From a virus: 22,200 nt of DNA. Made by a program: the position numbers and the translations under genes. Positions 7,987-15,410 of this stretch are shown piece by piece. The DNA lies in IMG/VR virus record IMGVR_UViG_3300031673_000536, positions 1-22,200 of that record, one strand, 5' to 3'. Position 1 is the stretch's first letter. The number at the start of each line of letters is the position of its first letter. Under the pieces are notes generated by a model. It searched no databases. It had not been told where the DNA came from and saw only the letters and a list, made by a program, of their open reading frames with translations.

Positions 7987-10041
7987 TTATGGACGACCTG
8001 TGTAATAACTCTTAACGTTCGTGGGAGTATTTGAACTTGAAACAACGTTCAATCTCAGCCAACGATAGTTTACATTTCCAAGATCAGCTGATGTTGAACC
8101 AGTGACATTCATTGAAATTGGAGTCGTTGCGTTTGTCCAATTTGCTGAGTCATTCGAAACCTGCCAAGTTGCAGAACTTAAACCAGTAGTTGATAAGTTT
8201 GCATTTGCTCCATAAAGAAGAGGAGTAAGAATGAAGTTACCTTCACCAGTTGAAAGAGTAACGGGTGTGAATGCTACGTTTGTTCCTGCTACTGCATTAC
8301 TAGGAGTTGTTGCAAGTTTGAAGACTTCTGCAACAGGTGTCTTGATAACGAAGTAGGTCGTATTAACTGTCAAAGGAGGCTGAACTCTTCCAGTTGAAGA
8401 TGTTAATAGAACTGCCATTCCAGTTGTGAATAGATTTGATTTAACAATTCCAGAAGAAGTGTTAATATCAGAAGCTAAACCATTTTCGAAATACTTCCAT
8501 GCACTATATGGATAAGAACCAGCAGCAGTGTATGAATTAGTAGAACCTTGAAGTGTTAGTGCTGCCTGTGTCGAAGTAGTTACGATGTACTCGTTCTTAT
8601 TGATCTGAGTTGATGTCACATAAACAACTGCATAACTTCCACCTGTGAAGCTTGCATTCAATACTGTGAATGAAGAAGCAGCTGGATTAAATGACAACCA
8701 GTAGTTATTTGGTGTCTGACCAAGCGTAGTAGACCACATATCAATATAGTCATCGGTAATAGAAGGTGCAGTTGCTATGATTAAGCCAGAGCTTGCTAAT
8801 GCAGTAGAAAGAGCTACCATTGTCGCATGGCTTGTTCCAAGAACTCTCCATTTATGTCCTCCACCTTCGGGGTAGTTTGTTCCATAGAAAGAAACAGTAG
8901 AACCAATTACGCCAGTCATTGAAGTGATATAGAGTCTGTTATAAGCATAAGCTGCAGGAATCCACGTAGAGATAACAATCTGTTTTAAACCATTGTTAGC
9001 CATCAATGCTTCTGAAAGTGCCTTAGCAGCATAAGAAGAGAATTGAACTTGTGTAGCTGTCCAATCTTTTCCGTTTTCAAATGCAAACTGATTGATCTTT
9101 AAGATTGCAGGATTTCTACCATCACGGAAATAACCAGTAGTTGTAGATACGTCTGTTGCTAATGCTGACTGAGTACTAGATAAGAGAGTAAAATAGTTAC
9201 CAATCGTTCCATATTTAAGAGCAGTAAATGTAACTTTAGTTCCATTTGCTGTTACTGCTACTCCATATGTAGAGAAATTAAGAGAAGAAGCTATTCTTGT
9301 TGCTGTGATACCATCTGATGCAATATCTACACCAAAGTCGATTCCTGCTTTTAATCTCTGACCATTCAATATTAGCTGAGCTCTCTTGTCCCATCCAAAT
9401 GAAAGAGTAGGATAAGCAATAGTTAGTGCAGCAGGAGTTGCTGATACTATAGAATAAGAACCGTTTGTTGCTTGACCATACTCATCTGCTACAATTTTAA
9501 CAATATTAAAACCAGTTGCAGTTGCTGTTAATGGAAGAGTAGAGGCATTGATACTTGCTGCAATATTCGTAGCAGTTAAAGCTGACGTTGTTCCCGAAGA
9601 CCAATCAATACCATTGACAAACCAGACACCGCTAATTGAGAAAGAAGAACTACCAAGTGTTTCTGTTTTGCAAGGATTTGAAGATACAGTTAAGAAACTA
9701 TATGCTCCAGTAGGAATTAGTGCTGTCGTTACTAATACTTGAAGAGTACAAACTGCTGGGGCACTTGAAAGCATCGTCGCAGAAGAAACAGTAATAGCAG
9801 CTGTAGATTGTCTACCATCAGTGAAATTGATAGCAGAAGCAGTTGCAGCAGTAGTGTACACAAGTTGAACCGAAACTCTCTCTGTCTTATCTGCATTTAA
9901 ATCTATAACATGACCCGTATCTGAATAACATTTTGCATTCTCATCTGTTGTTTTATAAACTGCTGAAAAACAGGTACTAGCACTTAGTGCTAATACTGCT
10001 AACGCAGTCAGCGATACTTTCTTAATTCTCGATTTTAACAT
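7987..10041 (-). CDS. Large beta-repeat protein with signal peptide, in the virion operon
   Basis: This 684-aa protein sits between the portal/endonuclease and scaffold genes. It begins with a charged n-region (K3, R5, K7, K8), a hydrophobic core (LTALAVLALSAS) and a likely cleavage zone near 22-27. C24 is not in a good lipobox. The body is Ser/Thr/Ala/Asn-rich. At least three related units occur: about 134-210 (FVNGIDW ... TATNIAASINAS ... GSYSIVS), about 222-305 (LILNGQRL ... ATRIASSLNFS ... YGTIGNYFTLLSS) and about 312-390 (LKINQFAF ... NGKDW). They share the 'NG..w..G.Dw ... A..Ia.sIn.s ... G..GNy..l.S' pattern, also present in the 271-aa protein. The C-terminal ~60 residues (WQVSNDSANW, YRWLRLNV) look like a separate beta sandwich. 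AGGAGAG precedes ATG. Function unknown: exported adhesin or decoration, or a virion spike with a misleading N-terminus. Confidence 0.65.
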   Translation of the reverse strand: MLKSRIKKVSLTALAVLALSASTCFSAVYKTTDENAKCYSDTGHVIDLNADKTERVSVQLVYTTAATASAINFTDGRQSTAAITVSSATMLSSAPAVCTLQVLVTTALIPTGAYSFLTVSSNPCKTETLGSSSFSISGVWFVNGIDWSSGTTSALTATNIAASINASTLPLTATATGFNIVKIVADEYGQATNGSYSIVSATPAALTIAYPTLSFGWDKRAQLILNGQRLKAGIDFGVDIASDGITATRIASSLNFSTYGVAVTANGTKVTFTALKYGTIGNYFTLLSSTQSALATDVSTTTGYFRDGRNPAILKINQFAFENGKDWTATQVQFSSYAAKALSEALMANNGLKQIVISTWIPAAYAYNRLYITSMTGVIGSTVSFYGTNYPEGGGHKWRVLGTSHATMVALSTALASSGLIIATAPSITDDYIDMWSTTLGQTPNNYWLSFNPAASSFTVLNASFTGGSYAVVYVTSTQINKNEYIVTTSTQAALTLQGSTNSYTAAGSYPYSAWKYFENGLASDINTSSGIVKSNLFTTGMAVLLTSSTGRVQPPLTVNTTYFVIKTPVAEVFKLATTPSNAVAGTNVAFTPVTLSTGEGNFILTPLLYGANANLSTTGLSSATWQVSNDSANWTNATTPISMNVTGSTSADLGNVNYRWLRLNVVSSSNTPTNVKSYYTGRP

Positions 10042-10072
10042 AATACTCTCCTATTAATGACTCCTAATTTAT

Positions 10073-10630
10073 TTAAATTGTGGCTAAATAGTGTTGATCC
10101 ATTCTTTTACATTCTCGTTTTAGTTGCCAAATTCTTGCATTTGCTTTATTAATAGCTATCTGGACTTCTTTTGTCTTAGGTTTCATTACAAAACCAGCTA
10201 AACGCCTAGACTGCTTGTATTTAACAGATAAAACACCATTTTTGTTTCCAAACATCTTCAAACGTATCTTTTGTTTAGTTTCTTCTGATGATTTCCTTTT
10301 TCTCATTTTTGCTTTTGTTTCTTCAGAGTGTTTATAACCGAGTGTAGTATTCCCACCATCAACTATATTATAACCTATTGGAACTTTAGAATTTAATTCT
10401 TTAATCCAAAATATCTCTCTTTCATTTAATTGTTCAATAGGAACTTCTTCTATTATTTCACGCTTAAAGTTTTGAAGTCCATGTTTTTTAATTGCCGGTT
10501 TAATTAATTTTCCACTACCATAGTATTTACTTTTTTCAAACTTCTTTCTATCTAACTTACTTAAACCAATATAAATCTTTCCATTCACTAAATTCGTTAT
10601 CTTATAAATTTCTCCTGTGTGCAGTTTCAT
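10073..10630 (-). CDS. GIY-YIG homing endonuclease with NUMOD3 motifs
   Basis: This 185-aa protein has the GIY-YIG nuclease core at its N-terminus: GEIYKITN (6-13) and YIG (20-22), KYYGSGKLI, then the general-acid region LNEREIFWI with the expected Glu near 72. Residues about 98-123 carry two NUMOD3-type DNA-binding motifs (GYKHSEETKAKM and KSSEETKQKI). The tail is basic. It is a free-standing homing endonuclease inserted between the portal gene (stop at 10634) and the 684-aa gene. It would cut an allele lacking it and spread by repair. No Shine-Dalgarno is visible ahead of its ATG, so translation is probably weak or coupled to portal termination. The nuclease family call is firm; the target is unknown. 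Confidence 0.85.
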   Translation of the reverse strand: MKLHTGEIYKITNLVNGKIYIGLSKLDRKKFEKSKYYGSGKLIKPAIKKHGLQNFKREIIEEVPIEQLNEREIFWIKELNSKVPIGYNIVDGGNTTLGYKHSEETKAKMRKRKSSEETKQKIRLKMFGNKNGVLSVKYKQSRRLAGFVMKPKTKEVQIAINKANARIWQLKRECKRMDQHYLATI

Positions 10631-10633
10631 AAT

Positions 10634-12610
10634 TTAAATTGTTGGCATTTTTGGCATTGAAGGCATTCTTACTTCTCGAGCTTTTTCTACTACTGGAGGT
10701 ACACTTGAGAGCGTCTCACTATTTCCCTTTAGATCGCCAACCGCTTGGGGTTGAGGTACTTGTGCAGGTACAACAGGAGGAGGTGGTTCTTTAAGCAACA
10801 TTAAGAGCGCAGGATCTGCACTCTTCCATAAATTGATATGCTCTAAAATGTGATTCATGGTATTTGTGACTGCTTCAGCATTCTCTCTTGACATTGGTGA
10901 AGCCAATACTGATTTGTGTTCTATAACGTGAATTGAGTGGTTATCTGTTCTAACTGCAATAACTGGTTTTCCTTCAGACAACTGTTCATTCTCTGACTTG
11001 ATAAGCATTAATTCTGCTTGCTGGCCTTCAATTAAAGGTTCAAGCCTTCCTGTAGTTAATACTTGAATATATTCGGCTGGGTTCTTAATTAAACCAGCAG
11101 TTAAGAGATTGTCTGCCATATTAACTTTACCTGCAGTTGTCTTTGAAAGAGGATTACCAACATCTACAATCACTCTATTTACATTAGAAATATCTTTCGA
11201 TGTAAACTCTTTTGCATAAGAAGCATTATTAACTCCTGATATTTCTATCATTCTAGGAGTCTGAGCATTTGCTTTCAAGATGTTGATAAGACCAAGACCA
11301 AGTTTTTCTAATAAATTAGTGTATGACTGTTGCAAACCAGAGTTGAATTGGATTGCCATTGATTGAACAAGGGCAAGAGCAGAACCTGACTTTAAAGAAG
11401 GTTCTGGATTTCCTCTAGCAACGCTGTTGATTCCTGAAATAGTTTCCATCCTTGATTCTAATGTAGCAATGAAGTTAAAAATCTCTGGAGGAGTATTTGT
11501 TAGATTCAAAGATTCAGGTTTAGGAAACTGGGGATCATAATAAATAGCATTGAGTCCATCCATGATCTCTACTGGAGAAAGCGAAGAACCTTTTGGAAGA
11601 ACAATAGACTGAACTCCGAAACTGCTCTGATTTGTCAAAACAGTAGAATATAGAACGTTGATTGCTTCTTGTTCTGCTGCTAAGTCAAATGCAACTGTGT
11701 AACCAAAAGAGGTTCCAGTTTGCTTGCTTCCTCTAATATGATAAACAGGAAAGTCTTGATAAAATTCTGGAAGTGGAGCATCTATTAAATAAGTATCATT
11801 AGCAACACAAGTAAAGAATCTTCCATCTGGTAAAGCATCTGTTCTTCTATGAATGAAGATGTAAACTGGGACATAATCTGAATCATATCCAAAATTAGAA
11901 TTGAAAGCATTTATTGAATGTCTATAACTACCTTCTAATTGAATAAGCTTATCTTTTAATTCTGGGTATCTTTCAACTAAATTCCATTTGTTCTGCCAGT
12001 CTCTTAATATCACCCATTCTGATTCACTATCATGAAAACCTGCAGTAAAATCTATAATGACATCTAAAGGAGTGTAATTCTTATGAAGTACATCACCTTG
12101 CTTGATCATCTTCTGTGTTTCTGGGTCGACCATATAAGGATCACCCAATGAGAAGTCCCATCCTTGATAAACGAAAGCATCTGCAAAGACTAGAACATCT
12201 TCAACTGCTTGCTTAGTGTAATTTTCTAATCCTTTACTTCTTGTGTAATAGTCTAAAATGTTGTTGGCTACTTTTGTTTGAGCTAAACTCTTATAATCAT
12301 TAGTGGAGGCTCTTGCATCAAAAGCTGGGCGTTGGTTGGTTGTTAATTGAAGGATGTGTGTTAAAAGGTTTCTGAAGTGATTGATCTCAAGTCTCTTATA
12401 TTCACCTTGTTCTCCAACTGTTGAAACGCTTGCTCCATTTAAAGCACCTGAATTATAAAGTTTGTAAGTTTGGCGATAAAGATTAAGACGTCCTGACGCA
12501 GATAAATATCGATCATATGCATCGACTTTATTTAATACCTGTTTTGCGAGTTCTGCTGGATCTTCGCTTGCAAAATATTTATCTTTTGATGAAGTATTGC
12601 CGGTATTCAT
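10634..12610 (-). CDS. Portal protein
   Basis: This 658-aa protein starts at ATG 12610, overlapping the TerL stop by one base (TAATG), the usual coupled terminase-portal arrangement. It has a helical N-terminus, then HILQLTTNQRPAFDARA (about 85-101) and AVEDVLVFADAFVYQGWD (about 135-152), features shared by P22-like portals. It continues with a stem/crown-like region with SGINSVARGNPEPSLKSGSA and a long C-terminal helix, ending in a Pro-rich tail (PPPPVVPAQVPQPQ) that may be disordered. Length falls in the range of large podovirus portals. Twelve copies would form the vertex ring through which TerL pumps DNA and to which the adaptor at 77-1000 attaches. Identification is strong from order and motifs. 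Confidence 0.88.
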   Translation of the reverse strand: MNTGNTSSKDKYFASEDPAELAKQVLNKVDAYDRYLSASGRLNLYRQTYKLYNSGALNGASVSTVGEQGEYKRLEINHFRNLLTHILQLTTNQRPAFDARASTNDYKSLAQTKVANNILDYYTRSKGLENYTKQAVEDVLVFADAFVYQGWDFSLGDPYMVDPETQKMIKQGDVLHKNYTPLDVIIDFTAGFHDSESEWVILRDWQNKWNLVERYPELKDKLIQLEGSYRHSINAFNSNFGYDSDYVPVYIFIHRRTDALPDGRFFTCVANDTYLIDAPLPEFYQDFPVYHIRGSKQTGTSFGYTVAFDLAAEQEAINVLYSTVLTNQSSFGVQSIVLPKGSSLSPVEIMDGLNAIYYDPQFPKPESLNLTNTPPEIFNFIATLESRMETISGINSVARGNPEPSLKSGSALALVQSMAIQFNSGLQQSYTNLLEKLGLGLINILKANAQTPRMIEISGVNNASYAKEFTSKDISNVNRVIVDVGNPLSKTTAGKVNMADNLLTAGLIKNPAEYIQVLTTGRLEPLIEGQQAELMLIKSENEQLSEGKPVIAVRTDNHSIHVIEHKSVLASPMSRENAEAVTNTMNHILEHINLWKSADPALLMLLKEPPPPVVPAQVPQPQAVGDLKGNSETLSSVPPVVEKAREVRMPSMPKMPTI

Positions 12611-14088
12611 TATTTCCTTCTACCACCACTAAATATATTTTTAATAGCTTTTTCTGTAGTTGTCAGCTGCGATTTATCTCTTGGATCTCTAAAATAATTT
12701 GCTTTCTCTATTCCAAAGTCTTTTGGAATTGGATTCGTTGTTTGATCAATACTTAATGCTAAATAAATCAATGCTGCTAAATGATCAAAGTGCCCAAGTT
12801 CTTCACTTCTGTCAAAACCATCTCTTTTATTATTCCAAACTCCGTATTTTAAACAACCGATCAAACCTTTACATCTAGGAGATACGATAATTCTTCCTGC
12901 TGCAACCATCACCCTTAGATTATTAATCATTGCATCTAATGTGGTCTTTCTTACTGTTGAAAAATATAGTTGGTATGTCGAACCTAAATCTTGAACTAGT
13001 TGTAGAGCATTATCTGATATTCTATTCGGAGTTTGAAGTCCTTCGAATTTAAGTTCTTTTTCTTTTGCTTTAATCTGAGCAGCTAGTTTTTCGGTTGTCA
13101 TTTGAGGCCCATTCATCTGAGTCTCATCTAATATAACTAATGCTGCTCTTTTAAAGTCATAGTACCCATAAATTCCAGCAGTTAAATCTTTTACTCCAAC
13201 ATCTAAACCAACATATCTCTTATAGAACTGAGTGTATTCATCTGGAACAATATCTTTTGCCAATTCGTCTTTCCACTCTGGGATAATACTATAATTTGTA
13301 TCTACTACGAACTGACAAAGATACTGAGACTTCCAAGTTGTTGATTCTGGTCCGCCTGCTTTCTCACAGAATTTCTGAATTCTGTCTGCAGGATATTCTG
13401 TTTCATAGATGCTATACTCTGAGTAGTTGTTTGCTGCTTGTGCTTCTTTTACATACTCCATACATTCATGAACTGGAGTCTTAGGTGGAGTCATTAAGAT
13501 CCAAAACTGTCCGTTTGTAGAAAGAAGTTGAGGCATTAAAACTGTGTCAACTACATACTTAAGGCGCTTAATACCTTGAGCTTCATCTACAATACAAAGA
13601 TCCGAAGCATTTCCTAATAAATCATCTTCATGACCACCATTACAACCTGCGATATGAAGTTCTGAACCTGTTGATGGGAAGTAATACTTTCCATCGAAAC
13701 CTTTCCAAAGTGGTCTAAGATCTGAAGGAGCACCCTCACAAATTCTCTTCATGATGGGTTGAATAATATTCTTAACCTGTTTCTGAGTAAGAGCTGCAAA
13801 CCTAATTAGTGCATTATTATTCTTGAGTGCAAATTCTGTAGCTTTAGTTAATGCCGTTGAAGTCTTTCTAGATCTTCTTGAACAGTTTAAAAGCTTAATC
13901 CCTGTAGAAGCACTGCTTAAATTTTCTGCCATCTTCTTCTGAACTGGCCAAAATAAATAACTTAAATCTGCTTTACGCCAATACTTTTCTATTTCAACAG
14001 GTGAAAGAGTATTTTCTATAGACTGCCTTCTAAACTTAGAAGCTAGTTCCTTTAGTGCTTGAGAAATCTGAGAAGTATGTTGAGCCAT
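12610..14088 (-). CDS. terL: Terminase large subunit (ATPase plus nuclease)
   Basis: This 492-aa packaging motor has an N-terminal ATPase and a C-terminal RNase H-like nuclease. The Walker A-like motif is CSRRSRKT (69-76), unusual because Arg replaces the Gly before the Lys. Walker B is LCIVDEAQ (164-171), and the coupling motif is ILMTPP (197-202). Nuclease acidic residues lie in YVGLDVG (D296), ISDNAL (D359) and GHFDHLAALIYL (D435). Length and order match the family. It docks on the portal encoded immediately downstream and is preceded by two small genes and the TerS candidate. The altered phosphate-binding loop deserves attention, though RRxxKT-type loops vary among terminases. Functional call is firm. 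Confidence 0.93.
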   Translation of the reverse strand: MAQHTSQISQALKELASKFRRQSIENTLSPVEIEKYWRKADLSYLFWPVQKKMAENLSSASTGIKLLNCSRRSRKTSTALTKATEFALKNNNALIRFAALTQKQVKNIIQPIMKRICEGAPSDLRPLWKGFDGKYYFPSTGSELHIAGCNGGHEDDLLGNASDLCIVDEAQGIKRLKYVVDTVLMPQLLSTNGQFWILMTPPKTPVHECMEYVKEAQAANNYSEYSIYETEYPADRIQKFCEKAGGPESTTWKSQYLCQFVVDTNYSIIPEWKDELAKDIVPDEYTQFYKRYVGLDVGVKDLTAGIYGYYDFKRAALVILDETQMNGPQMTTEKLAAQIKAKEKELKFEGLQTPNRISDNALQLVQDLGSTYQLYFSTVRKTTLDAMINNLRVMVAAGRIIVSPRCKGLIGCLKYGVWNNKRDGFDRSEELGHFDHLAALIYLALSIDQTTNPIPKDFGIEKANYFRDPRDKSQLTTTEKAIKNIFSGGRRK

Positions 14089-14090
14089 GT

Positions 14091-14291
14091 TTATTTTGCA
14101 TCAGCTGCATCCTTAGTTTTCTTCTTGCCAGCAAACGAAACAAACAAAACTATCTTAGAGATCTCATCTTTAAGTGCTGTAATATCTGCAGCATGCTTTC
14201 TTTCTGCTGCATCAAAGTCAACCGCTTGTTTATGAAGTTGTGCCTTCAAATCTGCTATATCTTTTGAGTAGTCGTGAAATGGATTGTTCAT
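14091..14291 (-). CDS. Small coiled-coil protein upstream of TerL
   Basis: This 66-aa protein has a long amphipathic helix (about 8-46, Asp/Lys/Ala with heptad-spaced Leu, Ile and Val). A short hydrophobic patch follows (ISKIVLFVSFAG) and a Lys/Ala/Asp-rich tail. The patch is too short to be sure of a membrane span. It overlaps the previous gene by 4 nt (ATGA at the junction) and ends 2 nt before the TerL start, so it belongs to the packaging transcript. No family recognised. It could be a terminase accessory or head-completion factor, judged from position only. Confidence 0.6.
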   Translation of the reverse strand: MNNPFHDYSKDIADLKAQLHKQAVDFDAAERKHAADITALKDEISKIVLFVSFAGKKKTKDAADAK

Positions 14292-14578
14292 CTCTGCACG
14301 TCTCGTTCAACGGCACGTATAAGATAGCCTAATTGAACTGAATAGAGGTTTGAGTTGGATTTGTCAAACTCAATAATCTTGTCGCCTTGATATGTTATCT
14401 TCAGAAGATGAAAATCTATACCTGTTCCGTTCTTAGACGGAATTCTAAGAACATTATATGCTGTTAAGATTGGTTCTGGAACAAGTTCCTGTTTTACGAT
14501 TGTTTCTATACTGTCGGTTGTTATACCTTCTGGCGAAACAATTTCTTCCACTACTGCTTCTTTCTTTTTACGTCCCAT
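14288..14578 (-). CDS. Hypothetical protein of the terminase operon
   Basis: This 96-aa protein starts MGRKKKEAVVEEI, a basic then acidic opening, followed by an alpha/beta-looking body with VLRIPSKNGTGIDFHLLKITYQ and GYLIRAVERDVQR. The ribosome site TAGGAGAATATCAC lies upstream, and the gene begins right after a minus-strand terminator-like hairpin (14597-14636). Its stop overlaps the next start, so the two are coupled. I recognise no family; it is a soluble, possibly DNA- or terminase-binding factor. Expression probably depends on read-through of the hairpin or on a promoter hidden in it. Confidence 0.6.
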   Translation of the reverse strand: MGRKKKEAVVEEIVSPEGITTDSIETIVKQELVPEPILTAYNVLRIPSKNGTGIDFHLLKITYQGDKIIEFDKSNSNLYSVQLGYLIRAVERDVQR

Positions 14579-14596
14579 TGTGATATTCTCCTAATA

Positions 14597-14636
14597 TGAA
14601 AAAACACTCACGTTCTATAATAGTGTAGTGAATGTT
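14597..14636 (-). terminator. Intrinsic terminator / attenuator between TerS and TerL genes
   Basis: On the minus strand a 9-bp stem (AACATTCAC with GTGAGTGTT, one G-U wobble) encloses a 16-nt loop and is followed directly by TTTTTTC. The single imperfect pair is a wobble in minus-strand RNA but an A-C mismatch in plus-strand RNA, which shows the hairpin is built for minus-strand transcripts. It lies between the TerS candidate and the rest of the virion operon, so partial termination would lower late gene expression or answer an antiterminator. Confidence 0.65.
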
Positions 14637-14660
14637 ATTTTAGTTTGCGAGCATCTATGT

Positions 14661-15137
14661 TTAACTCCGAGTACTTAATGTTTCTAAATACGTAGGATCT
14701 GCTAATTGATCTGAGAGTCTTTCAAGTTCTAATGCAATAGCACTTCTTTGATTTAAATCTGCTTTACAGTGAGGGCAATGAGAAAGAATGACTCGGTCTA
14801 GCAAAGAGTGAATGAGTGTCATTATCTGAGTGATGAGAGTCTGTTTGACTGAATCGTCTTGAGGCTTTGCTATTACTTTATCTGAGATTTCATGGAATAC
14901 TTTAAGTCTATTCTCTAAAGAAGGTGTGCGTTCATGCTTCGTAGTTGTTTTGGTACCATCGGTGTTATGACGAACTATCACTTCTTCGATTAGTTTACCA
15001 GCTAAAACATCAATAAGAAATTTCTGAGTCTTGGGCGAATTTATCATCTCTAATAACTTTGCTCTAAACTCATCTGGCTTACGACCTGAGTTTGGTCGTT
15101 TCCCTCCTTTGCTCAACTTGTGGCCCTTAGTAAACAT
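14661..15137 (-). CDS. terS: Small terminase subunit candidate
   Basis: This 158-aa protein is the first gene of the leftward operon. Its opening has KGHKLSKGGKRPNSGRKP (about 4-21), a Gly/Lys/Arg/Pro-rich arm that I know from phage small terminases and related DNA-binding proteins, followed by a helix (DEFRAKLLEMI). The middle is helical, and a half zinc-knuckle CPHC sits at 121-124. Place (promoter-proximal, then TerL and portal) fits TerS, which recognises packaging-initiation DNA and presents it to TerL. TAGGAATTT precedes the start. The possible Cys/His zinc site is not a standard TerS feature. Alternative: an early transcription regulator. Confidence 0.6.
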   Translation of the reverse strand: MFTKGHKLSKGGKRPNSGRKPDEFRAKLLEMINSPKTQKFLIDVLAGKLIEEVIVRHNTDGTKTTTKHERTPSLENRLKVFHEISDKVIAKPQDDSVKQTLITQIMTLIHSLLDRVILSHCPHCKADLNQRSAIALELERLSDQLADPTYLETLSTRS

Positions 15138-15410
15138 ATTGAAATTCCTATTGATTTAGATTTATGAGTTTTGATGTAAGTACAGAACTCAAGCTTCCTT
15201 CAATATCAATTCTACATTATATTTTATACAACGTGACTTTTTGCTAGTTTTCGAAAAAGTGAAGAAGTTATAGAGTATGAAAAAAATAATTTCTATGAAT
15301 ACAGAGTGAATTTGTGTGTATAAAAATCAAGTATATAATTGTATATATTATGTAAGCATCTCTTATGAAGCTGCAAAATTTCAAATTTTTATAAGAGAGA
15401 GTAAATTACA
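15138..15410. promoter_or_regulatory. Divergent promoter/operator region
   Basis: This 273-nt AT-rich gap separates the leftward virion operon from the rightward genes and holds no ORF. A TATAAT lies on the minus strand at 15216-15221 and another on the plus strand at 15334-15339. Neither has a good -35 at 16-18 nt, so an activator or phage-specific factor may be needed. A perfect 10-bp palindrome TTTTCGAAAA (15248-15257) sits inside a larger inverted repeat ACTTTTT/AAAAAGT (15236-15260), a good operator candidate between the two promoters. The segment 15331-15350 is a TATATA-flanked quasi-palindrome. It is the likely early/late transcription switch (inference). Confidence 0.55.
15359..15398 (+). 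promoter_or_regulatory. Hairpin burying the ribosome site of the GIY-YIG gene
   Basis: An 8-bp perfect inverted repeat, TCTCTTAT (15359-15366) with ATAAGAGA (15391-15398), lies directly ahead of the ATG at 15411. The GAGAG that serves as ribosome site is in and beside the 3' arm. A second AT-only stem (AAAATTT/AAATTTT, 15375-15389) sits within the loop. If transcription begins upstream of 15359 the site is masked. If it begins inside the hairpin it is free. This is the logic known for T4 intron endonucleases such as I-TevI. Confidence 0.6.
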
